From positions 124,001 to 188,000 of the forward strand of contig VWRR01000010.1 of assembly GCA_013995675.1 (NCBI GenBank): a stretch of DNA of 64,000 bases. The letters are read 5' to 3'. Shown here one piece after another: positions 33,201 to 43,187 of the stretch (position 1 is its first letter; each line of letters begins with the position of its first letter). The DNA is from Cyanidiococcus yangmingshanensis (taxonomy: Eukaryota > Rhodophyta > Bangiophyceae > Cyanidiales > Cyanidiaceae). The position numbers were made by a program, and so were the translations under genes. The notes beneath the pieces were generated by a model. It was not told the origin of the DNA and ran no database searches. It saw only the letters and a list, made by a program, of their open reading frames with translations.

Positions 33201-34685
33201 GACGACGCCACCAGGGTTGGCCTCGCCACCAACCCGAGACGCTCCAAGTGCACGACCCCAGTCGAGCGAGACTCGGGATGCGCAAAGCTAGTGCTGGTAC
33301 CGACACCCAGCGTTCCGTTGATGTTCTCGTTGATACATCGACGACCCCAGATGATCTGTTGATTGGACTTGGTGCTGACGAACGAGCAGCTGCACTTGAG
33401 GATTGGTGGTCGAATGCCAGCCCTGTCCAGACGTTACCCCTGGCGTGTGGTCGTTGTGCCGTTCGACGACGACCAGCGCTCTGGCAACAGTTTCTCGAGA
33501 CCATGCAACGAGCAGCACCAATGTCTGTGGTTGAATGGCGTCAACGTCTCGCCCCATTGCTGACACAGCTTATGGCATCCTCCTTTTCTGGTCTCTGGTC
33601 GCAGCAACAACAACAACAACAACGAAACCCTTCTGGTGCGTTCTTGTTGGATTCGGAGCGAACGATACAGGGTTGGCCTCGGCCTGCCAAGCAGGCGTGG
33701 ATGCAACTGCTGGAGGAGGCTGCGCTTCAGCTTGGCATGGACAAGTCTTCGGCAGATGGCACTTTTCGACTGGCGTCGTGCTGCCTGGCAATCACTGGTG
33801 CGAGAAGTCTGCACCTGGGAGGGGTTGCACCTGCCGTCTCCAGTGACGGAACCCGACCGTTTGCTCGATCCAATGGCTTGTGTGGAGGTCGTCGTGGCCA
33901 GTCCGACAGCACTGTTTCCGGATCGGGCCCTGTACCTTGCAGCATTGTACGGCCAACGGTGGCGTATGCGTTCTGGTCAACGTCTTCTGGAGCGAGGCCA
34001 TTGGGCCCGGAGTGTGTTGCGTCCGAGTCGACTGGTTGCCAGCGGAACACTATGGCCGGCGCTGTTTCATCCCTACGCGCCAACGGTACGGAGATGGGCC
34101 TTGGGTGTTCTCGCTCGGCATCCGACACATTGCCTGGGGCTCTTCCATGCACGGGTGCTGCTCTATGGCTGCCTACAAGTGGAACGACATGGCTATGTTG
34201 ATCTGATGGAGGCCTACTGGCAGCTCTGGCGATGGTTGTGGCAGCAGCAGGAAGCTTGGATTGTTTTCTGGGACGCATGTGGCGGTCTCGAGCTGCTTTG
34301 CGTCATCGTACTGGGCATTGCACGCGGTCTACCCATGGAGGAGGCATGGCCACGAATGCCTGCTCGCGAGGTGTTTACCTGGGCACCATATCTACGTCAG
34401 CGTCTGCTTGAGGAATGGATCCAGTTGATTCGAGAGGCAGTCGAACGAATCCAGCAACTACATTGGACTCGAACTGCGTTTCGGAGTCTGCTGAAGACGT
34501 TTGAGGTGCTTTATTGCGAGGATTCGCGCGAACTCGCCGCGCAACTTGCCAACATCATTCGACATGTGACTGAGCGAGCACCGCTCCTAGCCAGGTGGCA
34601 AGCTCGCTGGATGGTTGGCCGTCTGAAGCGGCACGCTTTATCTGCAACAGACGAAAACAACGCCGATGATCCGTTGTCTAACTAG
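24285..34685 (+). CDS. UBR4/BIG-type E3 ubiquitin ligase, N-terminal and central part; about nine frame changes
   Basis: UBR4 (animals) and BIG (plants) are giant N-recognin E3 ligases. The UBR box, which binds destabilising N-termini, lies at about 24,960-25,155: CSFQRTGRQFQAQHWYRC, CTACALVCHAGHEVSYA, FFCDCG. A beta-propeller-like region follows (VTGLYYDDTAQVLDLFWSNG). The UBR4-specific Cys-rich segment is at about 32,935-33,110 (CPRCARLV, GICPGCKENVYQCRACR, LLCRECGHSRYLRYE). The alpha-helical region ALYLAALYGQRWRMR matches BIG just before the C-terminal third. The frame advances through all three phases three times; each step fits one extra base, at about 28.1-28.2 (two), 28.8, 30.74, 32.1, 32.6, 32.83, 33.27 and 33.75 kb. 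The first ATG is only about 230 residues before the UBR box; in animals and plants some 1,500 residues precede it. It ends at TAG 34,683; the remaining C-terminus is on the other strand at 35.7-38.9 kb. Confidence 0.88.
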
Positions 34686-34711
34686 ATTGTAAAGCATGTG
34701 CAATGTTTGGT

Positions 34712-34735
34712 GATGATGATGATGATGATGATGAT
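34712..34735 (+). repeat. (GAT)n microsatellite at the end of the split E3 gene
   Basis: Eight GAT/ATG units about 27 bp after the stop codon of the plus-strand E3 piece, near the inferred rearrangement breakpoint. Confidence 0.9.
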
Positions 34736-34827
34736 CCTAGGGTTCCGGACCAGGATCGCTGCATTGGCTCCCTTCTTGGGAATGCTTGTGCAGGGTAGAC
34801 GCCTCGATGAAGAACGTTGCGAATCGG

Positions 34828-35770
34828 TGAGACAGAACAAGATAGGTGCTCGTTCGGAACGTAAACCAACTTGTCGTCTGGTAAACATGATGAATTCATC
34901 AAGCGTTCCAAACATGCTCAACGCTCGAGACAGAACAAGATAGGTGCTCGTTCGGAAGAACGTAAACCAACTTGTCGTCCGGTAAATACGATGAATTCAT
35001 CAAGCGTTCCAAACATGCTCAACGCTCGAGACAGAACAAGATAGGTGCTCGTTCGGAAGAACGTAAACCAACTTGTCGTCCGGTAAATACGATGAATTCA
35101 TCAAGCGTTCCAAACATGCTCAACGCTCGAGACAGAACAAGATAGGTGCTCGTTCGGAAGAACGTAAACCAACTTGTCGTCCGGTAAATACGATGAATTC
35201 ATCAAGCGTTCCAAACATGCTCAACGCTCGAGACAGAACAAGATAGGTGCTCGTTCGGAAGAACGTAAACCAACTTGTCGTCCGGTAAATACGATGAATT
35301 CATCAAGCGTTCCAAACATGCTCAACGCTCGAGACAGAACAAGATAGGTGCTCGTTCGGAAGAACGTAAACCAACTTGTCGTCCGGTAAATACGATGAAT
35401 TCATCAAGCGTTCCAAACATGCTCAACGCTCGAGACAGAACAAGATAGGTGCTCGTTCGGAAGAACGTAAACCAACTTGTCGTCCGGTAAATACGATGAA
35501 TTCATCAAGCGTTCCAAACATGCTCAACGCTCGAGACAGAACAAGATAGGTGCTCGTTCGGAAGAACGTAAACCAACTTGTCGTCCGGTAAATACGATGA
35601 ATTCATCAAGCGTTCCAAACATGCTCAACGCTCGAGACAGAACAAGATAGGTGCTCGTTCGGAAGAACGTAAACCAACTTGTCGTCTGGTAAACATGATG
35701 AATTCATCAAGCGTTCCAAACATGCTCAACGCTCGAGACAGAACAAGATAGGTGCTCGTTCGGAACGTTG
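34828..35770. repeat. 101-bp tandem array, about nine units, between convergent halves of the E3 gene
   Basis: Unit starts (at ATAGGTGCTCG) fall at 34,842, 34,940, 35,041, 35,142, 35,243, 35,344, 35,445, 35,546, 35,647 and a partial unit at 35,748: period 101, with 98 for the first. The inner units look identical. The outer ones differ: the first and last full units share GTCTGGTAAACATG where inner units have GTCCGGTAAATACG, and the first and the terminal partial unit lack three bases in the TTCGGAAGAACG hairpin. Each full-length unit holds a short palindrome (CGTTC-GGAA-GAACG) and a GAATTC. Outer-unit divergence with a uniform centre is the usual result of unequal exchange. The last 20 codons of the minus-strand E3 piece run into it. 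Confidence 0.97.
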
Positions 35771-38700
35771 TGCGTAACGTCTCCGGAATGATCGTGATGT
35801 AGCCGATGATATGTGGCGACAACTCGAGCAAGCCGCTCTCCATACGAACCAGGGTGCTCTGATAACCAGTTCAGCAACGCCAAGCCACTCCAACTCATTG
35901 GTCTCCATTCAGTGATCCAAACCTCTACCAGATCAAGCGCGGCTACAAAGCGAGCGGTATCCGTTTCCCAACGACGACCTGTTTGTTCCATGAGCGGTCG
36001 AACTTGTTGCCATTCTGATTCTGAAAAATAGACCAGACAGGTTACTAACGCAAGCCATAGAGGCCACAACGGTCGACAGGGCTTGCCTCGAACCACCATC
36101 CAGGCATCACGACGAAGCGGTGAAGGGTCCTCTGGGGTACACGCCTCATACGGCAAGCCATCCATTGATACAGATGACGATACGAGGTCGCTCCTCGGAG
36201 GCGCTCGATCGGTCGCAGTGTCCATGCTTGGATGCAGTGTTGGTTGCTGCAGGTGATGAACCGAGTCGCATCAGACTAGCAAAGAGGCGATGACAGTCCG
36301 TATCCAGCGTACAGGATTGAACGAGTTCCCATTCCAACAAGCCTATTGACTGCGAACTGATCAAGTCATCGTCACTGTTGACGTCCGAGCGTTCTCTACT
36401 TGACGGTACTCGCCTGGACAGATAAAGAATCGCTGCAACCCAGTGCGGCAAGAGCGCCAAGGCAGCTTCACCAGGCAAGCCGTTTCTGGTTTTCGGCGTC
36501 GCTGAACCCTCTGGTGCCGACTGAGCACTGGTCTGGTCCCAAGGATCGGTCTTGGTAGTCGTTCCAGGCACCAGCTGGTAGAAAAAGACTGTCAGACTGG
36601 CCAACAGTCGTGCACGTAGCAGCAGCGGCGATGTCGTATGGTTCAGCAGGCGTCCAGACGGATACAGCGGATGTGACGGGTGCATGCCCTCGAACGACAA
36701 CCATGCATTTCGTAGCAAGGTTGCGTACGCTGTGGTGTCGCCATGCAAATAGAGCGGAAAAAGCGCCAAACAACGAACAGATGAGGCGTTGGCTGCTCCT
36801 CGCGAGCACGCTGGTGATACGCCCAGATAGTTTGCGATAACACGTGCATCGACTCGGCATGCTCGACGATGACATTGCTCATGGACCAAGTGAAACGCAG
36901 TCTGGATTGCAAACGTCCACAAAGGCTCGATGGCTAGGTCCTCCGCTTGGAACAGCGGCGAGCAACAGCGCGACACCAGGTTCCATTCGGTGGCTAGGTC
37001 GTGTGGGGTCAGGACCACGTAGGCACACAACGGGTCATCCGGATGAGACGCGTTCGTCTCTCGACAGTAGACGCAAGTTCCAGGAGCGAGCTCCGCTTCA
37101 CTGATTGTGGCGGTGTCGGGCGCCAGCGACGGCCTCGAGACTACCTCGACTTGTCGCTGTATCGCTGCTTGGGCGCGTTCACGAGCCTGGCGAGCTGCCT
37201 CTCGGCGAGCTTGCGCAAAGCGACGCTCCGCCTGGAGTAGGCGTTGAGCGCCAGGGCTTGGCTCCGCTCGGATGATCTCATTCAGGTCTTCTGTGGTGTT
37301 CCCAAGGGCGCTCGGTTGCCTCGCCAGCCGAATCAGTCCATCTGCCAATGCCAACTGTGACGGGAACATCCGCCAATGCGACCGCAACGATTCGGGTGCT
37401 GATGCAAACGCCTGCTGTAGTAAATGAATGACTTGCTCGACAAGTGCAGTCATCGTTGACTCGGTCGAATGCATCGTTGGTGTATTTGCTGTCACCGGCA
37501 ACGTCGTTCGAGAGAGAATCAAGGGAATCAGGTGCTCGAGTGCTCGTTCGCAGATCGGGAGCAGGCCCTTGGTATCCAGTTCGCACCAGAGATCGGGACG
37601 CGGCAGAAAACCTAGTATCTCAACGAGTTGTTTGAAGGGTCGGCATGGCCACGACTCGGGTGCGAGGTTCACCAACGCTGTAAAGCTCAGGTCGAGCACG
37701 GCCAGGATCGAGGATGCGTCCACAAAACGGGCCAGCAGTCGAAGATAGAGTCGCTCCCGCTCTTCTTTCGTTGCGATCTCGATTGTCGAGTGAGCGGCAC
37801 TTGACCGCGAGCGAGTGTCCTCCGCTCCCTGCTTTCGATGTAATCCAGAACCGTCCCGAAGAAGGCGCTCCGCGTGATCATATACACGCGATGAATAGAT
37901 GGAATGACAGAGGCCCTGTTGGATGGACCCAACGAGTGCAGCTTGGCCTACCAAAAGCTCCAGCAGTTGATTTGCTGCACGGACGTGTTCCGTCGTGTCT
38001 AGCAAGGCCATTTGAGCTGCAACGAGACAGCCTTGATCGAATAGATGCCTCGCCTGCGCTGGATCCAGCGGTGCACGCGACATCTCGTCGAGAGCGCTTG
38101 TGGTGTCGGAGTCGTTGGCCTCACCGACGGCCTCGATGATGGCCAAATGCTCCTTGAGCTGTCGAATGGCAACCGATGGTGCTCGCGGAACCAGTTGTAT
38201 GAGCTGCTCCAGGCCGCCATATTCTACGAACGACCTGAGCAGGCGCTCTTGAGGCATCCGCCAGCACTGAACAGCCCGCTGTGGCGTCGTCTCCGCATTG
38301 GCCGTCGCCTTGCGCGCTGCCGGAAAGAGCGCCTCGGTGGCCTCACCGTCGAGTCCCGCCAAACGGTAGGTCACCGCCACCACTACCACCACCACCAATG
38401 AACTAGCAGAGCATTTCTTCGCGCTAAAGACTTGACCAAGATGCATCGATAGCGGTACCAGCAAGCCATCCACCAGCAATTCCATTGCGAAATCGTCATT
38501 CAAGAGTGACTCCAAGTCCAGTTGTAAACAGATAAAGTCCTTGATCAATCGCATGCTCCAAACGCTAGGATCGTGAGACGGCACCGACAGGCCAGCTTGT
38601 CTGCAGGTATCGCCAATGGTCGCGAGACGAAACCGCTGGCCAGCCAACGAACCCCGAATATAGTCCTCCTGCGTCGGTGCCTTTCGAAACTCGAACTCAA

Positions 38701-38899
38701 ACGCGTCGAGACTTTGTTCCGAATTGGTGTATCTTCGTTCATCTGAGAACCTCGACGCAAGCCGCTGCTCGCTTGTTGCACTCAGAAACGAACCAGGCGT
38801 CGACGCCTCCCATACCTGCAGGCTATAGAGCGCAAACAGTGCCTCTAGGGAGCGTGCAGTCTGCGCATTGGAAATTGAGCGGCACTTGGATGAACTCAT
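35707..38899 (-). CDS. UBR4/BIG-type E3 ubiquitin ligase, C-terminal part with hemi-RING; separated by inversion
   Basis: This is the C-terminal quarter of the UBR4/BIG family, encoded opposite to the rest. Near the start, FRKAPTQEDYIRGSLAG matches the family's KDPQQEDFLQGRMPG. It continues LLNDDFAMELLVDGLLVPL (family LLEDDSGMELLVNNKIISL) and VTYRLAGLDGEATEALF. A hemi-RING zinc site follows near 37.05 kb (TCVYCRE, then HLVHEQCHRRA), part of the catalytic E4-like module. The first ATG is at 38,899; a TAG lies in frame 6 codons upstream of it. One extra base near 36.2 kb joins SKHGHCDRSS to the terminal helices (RPLWPLWLALVTCLVYF). Corrected length is about 1,063 residues; together with the plus-strand piece about 4,500, against about 5,100 for BIG. 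The ending is encoded in the 101-bp array, so the natural terminus may have been replaced. It lies downstream of Derlin on the same strand. Confidence 0.88.
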
Positions 38900-39780
38900 T
38901 CTCCACCAGAGTAACACCTATTCCTACTTCAGTCTAAAGTTAGGAAATGAACAGGTTTCAGAGCCAGTGTTGCCCTGGCGGGCGTGCTGTTTCTGCAGCG
39001 TTCGAGGCACCACAACCACGCGAAGCGTTGACGAACAGACTTGCCCGTGCACAGCCCAGCCGTCGAGCGCGCGAGATTGCATCCACCCGTTCCAGCGTGG
39101 CTTGGCTTGGCTTGGCTTGGCTTGGCTTGGCTTGGCTTGGCTTGTTTTCGTTAACTTGACTGTCGTGTGGCTCTCGCTGTTGACGGCTCGACGGGTTGAG
39201 TAACGTGTTGGAAGCAAGGTTGTTTGGTTTTGGTTGCAGGACAATTGGTTCCTGTGAAGTGTACGGAGTTGGTGTCGTAGAGGTTGGGGTCTTGATGGCT
39301 CGCCAGTGCGCTGCTACGGCGACTGCAACCGTGTCTGAGAACGAGACGGCAAGTTTCGTGATGAGTTTATAGCCTCGTTTTCAGCGGTATCTAAGGTAGA
39401 CCTGGTTGGAGTTCTTTTATCGAAAAGAAGGAAAGGTTCAGGCTCGATACGGTATTCGCTACGATGGGTGCCATGGGGCAACCGTTATCCCTCTGGAAGG
39501 TGACGCCTTCCAGCGTTATGTGAGGGCCAACGCTCGTTGCGAGTGTTTTCGCAACAGGTTTGGGACACGTCTTGATACTGGCGAAAGACGTGTTGGAGGG
39601 ATGCGCTCCTTAGCCAGCACCAGAAATGTTTTATGGGCTAATTGATGCGGGCAAACCTTCGAAAGACGTCGGATCGCCGGACGATCCTGAATGCTTTGTA
39701 CGATGACCTGCTTCGTCGCAGCGGCGATACAAAGACGTCGGGATGACCGTCTGTCTTGAGCGAGAACGCCTCGTGGCCTG
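38900..39780. other. Intergenic: 5' flank of the E3 C-terminal piece, 3' flank of Derlin
   Basis: No supported gene. It contains the pentanucleotide repeat at 39,101-39,144. Short frames of 80-110 codons on both strands have no motifs. Confidence 0.5.
39101..39144. repeat. (CTTGG)n pentanucleotide microsatellite
   Basis: Eight perfect CTTGG units plus CTTG, in the non-coding stretch just upstream of the minus-strand E3 piece and near the second inferred breakpoint. Confidence 0.97.
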
Positions 39781-40452
39781 CTAATGTGGCTCCGGATGCG
39801 TTTGCGCTCCCGACAGATGCGGCAAATCATTGGCACCGAACAGCGCTGCGAACCAGCGTGGCGTCTTGAGCAAGTAGCGCCCGGTCAGCGATGGATAGAC
39901 ATCGCTCAGGAAGTAGTAGAAATGCCCAACCGCGATCCCCAAAAGATCGACGGTGGCGGATGCACCAAATAACACCGTAAATAGGAGCAACAACCACGGC
40001 AGATAGGGTGCGGAAAAGTTGACCAATCCCAGAAAACTCAAAGAAACAGACTCGTTCCGCCTGGACCATACATAGACCATGGCGAACGTCAGCGAGGGGC
40101 CCATGAAGAGTACATTCACAAAGGGAGCCGCCAGTGTCAGCAGCGTTCCGCACACCAGCAAAAACCAGGCATAGTCCGCGGAACGACCACGAAAAGTCGT
40201 CTCCTCCAAGAGACGGCTATATCGGGCCAGGAAAAACACATGAAATATAAAGTCGAGGGTCAGTGACGCTCCGAAAAAGGTAAAGTTCGTGAGTAGACGC
40301 CACGGCTGAGCGGGCACGCGACCCCACGAAAGGTACAGTTTCAGCGGTGAAACCACTTCAAGCGCGCATCCCAGCGTCGTCAGCACAGCCAACGTCACGT
40401 ACGTCCGCGTCACCGGTGGGACAGAGCGATAGAGCTCCTCAAACGAGGACAT
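39781..40452 (-). CDS. Derlin (Der1-family ERAD channel component)
   Basis: Derlins are rhomboid-like ER membrane proteins that help retrotranslocate misfolded proteins to the cytosolic ubiquitin-proteasome system. From ATG 40452 the protein is 223 residues: MSSFEELYRSVPPVTRTY, the family signature QPWRLLTNFTFFG, several hydrophobic helices, and GHFYYFLSDVYPSLTGR near the end. The frame is open 71 codons upstream to a start that would overlap the stop of the carrier gene by 4 bp; that extension is Pro/Val-rich with no family match, so the inner ATG is preferred. No rhomboid catalytic Ser/His is expected and none is evident. Same strand as the carrier upstream and the E3 C-terminal piece downstream. 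Confidence 0.93.
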   Translation of the reverse strand: MSSFEELYRSVPPVTRTYVTLAVLTTLGCALEVVSPLKLYLSWGRVPAQPWRLLTNFTFFGASLTLDFIFHVFFLARYSRLLEETTFRGRSADYAWFLLVCGTLLTLAAPFVNVLFMGPSLTFAMVYVWSRRNESVSLSFLGLVNFSAPYLPWLLLLFTVLFGASATVDLLGIAVGHFYYFLSDVYPSLTGRYLLKTPRWFAALFGANDLPHLSGAQTHPEPH

Positions 40453-40661
40453 GAGCTCAGGCGCAACGTCGCCAACTGTCTCGTAGACACACGTTGTGCC
40501 TGAGACCACCAACCGAACGGGCGCGTCTGGGCAGACGCTCGAGACAGCGGTCGATGGTGAGCCAACGGGTCGTGCAGGGACATGATGGTCTATGATTGGA
40601 CGAAAAGGACAGTGTGGACATCCGCGTCTCTTGACGAGACGTATGACGATCGTGGGTGCCG

Positions 40662-41822
40662 TCAAAGTCTGGTCGAATGCTCCTGGAGAAATGTTTTGCA
40701 GCGTTCGTACGTCACAAACGTGAGCATTGTAGCAGGTAGGGTGCGGAAGAGCGTTGCGCCAAGGCCTCGATAGAAGGCCCCAACGCCTTCATGCTGGATC
40801 ATATATCGCACGAGGCGGAGCATCCGCACTGGCTCGGCGCCTACGCTGGCCGTCGTCCGGTCAAGGAACGGCTCTAGAGGTGGGATACGCGCATTTGCGG
40901 GCACGATTGAGATCATTTGGAGGCGACTGCGAACCACTTCATGGGGATAGGCGACTGCACTGGCCACAATCTTGCTCACGGACGAGGCCAGCATGATGCG
41001 CCAGACTGGCGTTCGGGCCTCGACAAGTGCGATCGACCGCGGGTTGTGATCGTTTGGACGAGTCCCGTTCAGGGTCCAGTTTCGCTTCAGTGCCTCGTAG
41101 AGCGGGAACTGGACAGCGACATGGACAAGTCCCAGGAGACTTGGCGTGAGGCCGCGATAGAGTGCTGTGATGCCCTCTTCCCGGGCAATCCGCCGCAAAC
41201 AATGCAGCGGGTTGCGATATCGTGGCATCGAGCCTGGAAGGACGACTTCTGCCTGCATGCGAGTTTTTGCCATCCACAGCGGGGAGCACACCAGGGCCGT
41301 CGCTGCACCGGCCCCAACACTCGCCAACATCGACGCAAGCATCTCGTCCGGCGCTGCTGGCATCCGTTGACGGCCTGCTCGGTCGTGCACAAGTTTCTGA
41401 GGACGTTGTCGCCAATGCTGCAAAAGTCGGCCGCGCAGATGCTCGTAAAGAGCAAAGTATATGGCCCAGTTCGGCATGAAGGCAATGAGCGATGCCGAGA
41501 CACCGCGATAGAACCCGCCAATGCCCTCTGTTCGCCACATGGCCCGAACGACGTCTTTGATACGATAAGGCTCGAGGCCACTCACAGAACGCAACGTATC
41601 CGCCGTGTTCCCGAAACTTCCAACCTGCATTCGTGTGCGCACAACATCCAAAGGACTGAGCACCAAGGTATTCACGACTCCGGAAACGGCACCCGCAGTG
41701 AACGAAAGCGGCAGTGGTGGGGCAAGCCTCGGCACCGCATCTGCTCTGCTGGTCGGAAACGGTGTCGTGGGGTTTGCATCGACACCTAGCGAGCAGTACT
41801 CTTCCCGACCTCGGGAGTGCAT
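40662..41822 (-). CDS. Mitochondrial carrier of the NAD/folate/pyrimidine nucleotide subfamily
   Basis: A member of the SLC25 carriers of the inner mitochondrial membrane: three repeats, each with a P-x-[DE/W]-x-x-[KR] signature. These are SPLDVVRTRMQ, SPLWMAKTRMQ and YPHEVVRSRLQ. The Trp in the second and the PHEVVR of the third are typical of the subgroup carrying NAD+, FAD/folate or pyrimidine nucleotides (SLC25A32/33/36, plant NDT1, yeast Rim2/Yia6). The substrate cannot be chosen from sequence alone. The first real ATG is at 41822, giving 386 residues with a 40-residue extension before the first helix. Some relatives act in plastid envelopes instead. No frame breaks; Derlin follows 209 bp downstream. 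Confidence 0.92.
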   Translation of the reverse strand: MHSRGREEYCSLGVDANPTTPFPTSRADAVPRLAPPLPLSFTAGAVSGVVNTLVLSPLDVVRTRMQVGSFGNTADTLRSVSGLEPYRIKDVVRAMWRTEGIGGFYRGVSASLIAFMPNWAIYFALYEHLRGRLLQHWRQRPQKLVHDRAGRQRMPAAPDEMLASMLASVGAGAATALVCSPLWMAKTRMQAEVVLPGSMPRYRNPLHCLRRIAREEGITALYRGLTPSLLGLVHVAVQFPLYEALKRNWTLNGTRPNDHNPRSIALVEARTPVWRIMLASSVSKIVASAVAYPHEVVRSRLQMISIVPANARIPPLEPFLDRTTASVGAEPVRMLRLVRYMIQHEGVGAFYRGLGATLFRTLPATMLTFVTYERCKTFLQEHSTRL

Positions 41823-43187
41823 CGGGCGCAACGCTTTTTCCCGACGGCTAGCCGAATGTCCCGGAGACTACTCACGCTCCCAAGTCGTCTATAAGGGTCG
41901 CTGAGGTTTCCCACTCTTTCCGGTTCAGGAATAGACACCCAGACGTGAGTACTCCGGGCACGTTCTTGGAAGTCAACGTTCAACAGTCGGTGCAAACGCA
42001 TCCGCACCTTTTCCAGGGGCAACGACGACAGCGAGCCACTGGGCCCCGCGTTCGGCAGCGCGACCGCAACGACGGCGATGGTTGCGGCAAGGCAACCATC
42101 ATCGAGGACGCGTCACCGAAACTACACGTTTGCGCGTGATATTCAGGTACGCTGGGAGCGCAGCTCCGCTCTACGTATGCAGATACTTGTGGGTCTGTTT
42201 CTGAATAGGGATCACATCGTTGTGGCTCATTCGGAACTGAACAAGTACGGAAAGCAGATGCGTGAACGGCTCCGTTGCACGACGACGCTGGAATGGATGC
42301 GTTTTTTGCGCTCAATGATCGAAACCTATCCTCCGAGTCATCGCAGTGCGATGAACGCAAAATATGTGCTGTCCTCGCTCGGTGAGCGTGAACGATAGGC
42401 GGGCGATCATGACCATCATCATCTTCGTTTCAATGTCCTATTCGTATGAATCAAGTTCCACTGGGTCCCTGATTCTGCTTAGAATCAGGTGTTTGAAAGC
42501 GCGGTGTCGACGTCTAGGCATGGCACGTGAGCAGCATCTGCCTCACGCGGACAACACACGTTCCACAACGAGACCGAAGCGCTCGTTCTGGAGTAGGTAC
42601 CTATATTCGGACAGGGTGACGCCAACCGATCTCATTGGCATGTTCAAGCTGTACACGACACCAAACGCATTCATAAAGGCCGCATCACGAGCTGCTCGAG
42701 CGCGCGATCGACGTTTCCGAAACAACCGGTGTTGCCCATTCAGTGCGCTGTTTACCGAGTGCCGGGCGAGTGACCGTGCACCCCGAGGGAGTGCTGCATC
42801 GGCGTCGAGCGAGGCCCTGCACCATGTGCAACACAATCGTGTCTAGATCGAACGCCAATAGCCGTCGTTTCTGGAGAGCCACTGCATTCCATGTATCGTC
42901 CGGGATGCGCTGGTGGATTGCTCGCCACCCCGTAAAGCTTGGAGTCTTTCCACGCCTGCGCGTTAAGGTTTTTCGAGTCGCGCTGCGGTTTCGCGCGCCG
43001 TTCGTCCCATATACTTGTTGCGGACCCAATCTAGGTGTTAGTGTCCTCGGTGTCTGAGCCGGGTTTACGCAGTGAGTTTGGGGTCGATTCCTTCAGTACA
43101 AGTGCTTATTCGGTGCGACTTTGGGTTACTGCGCTCTACGTATACAGACGGTTCCGTCGGATCGAATACGCTTGAGCGGAAAAGCAT
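41823..43187. other. Intergenic, no supported gene
   Basis: Divergent region between the carrier and GFAT. A minus-strand pair of frames (about 43,029-42,543) could be joined with one extra base into some 160 residues ending MNAFGVVYSLNMPM...VVERVLSA, but there is no ATG at its head and no match. A plus-strand frame of 106 codons (42,078-42,398) also reads like protein but is unrecognised. Confidence 0.4.

Noticed and set aside
34828-35770. CRISPR-like regular repeat
   Set aside because: The 101-bp units are head to tail with no unique spacers, in a eukaryotic nuclear setting. It is an ordinary tandem array.
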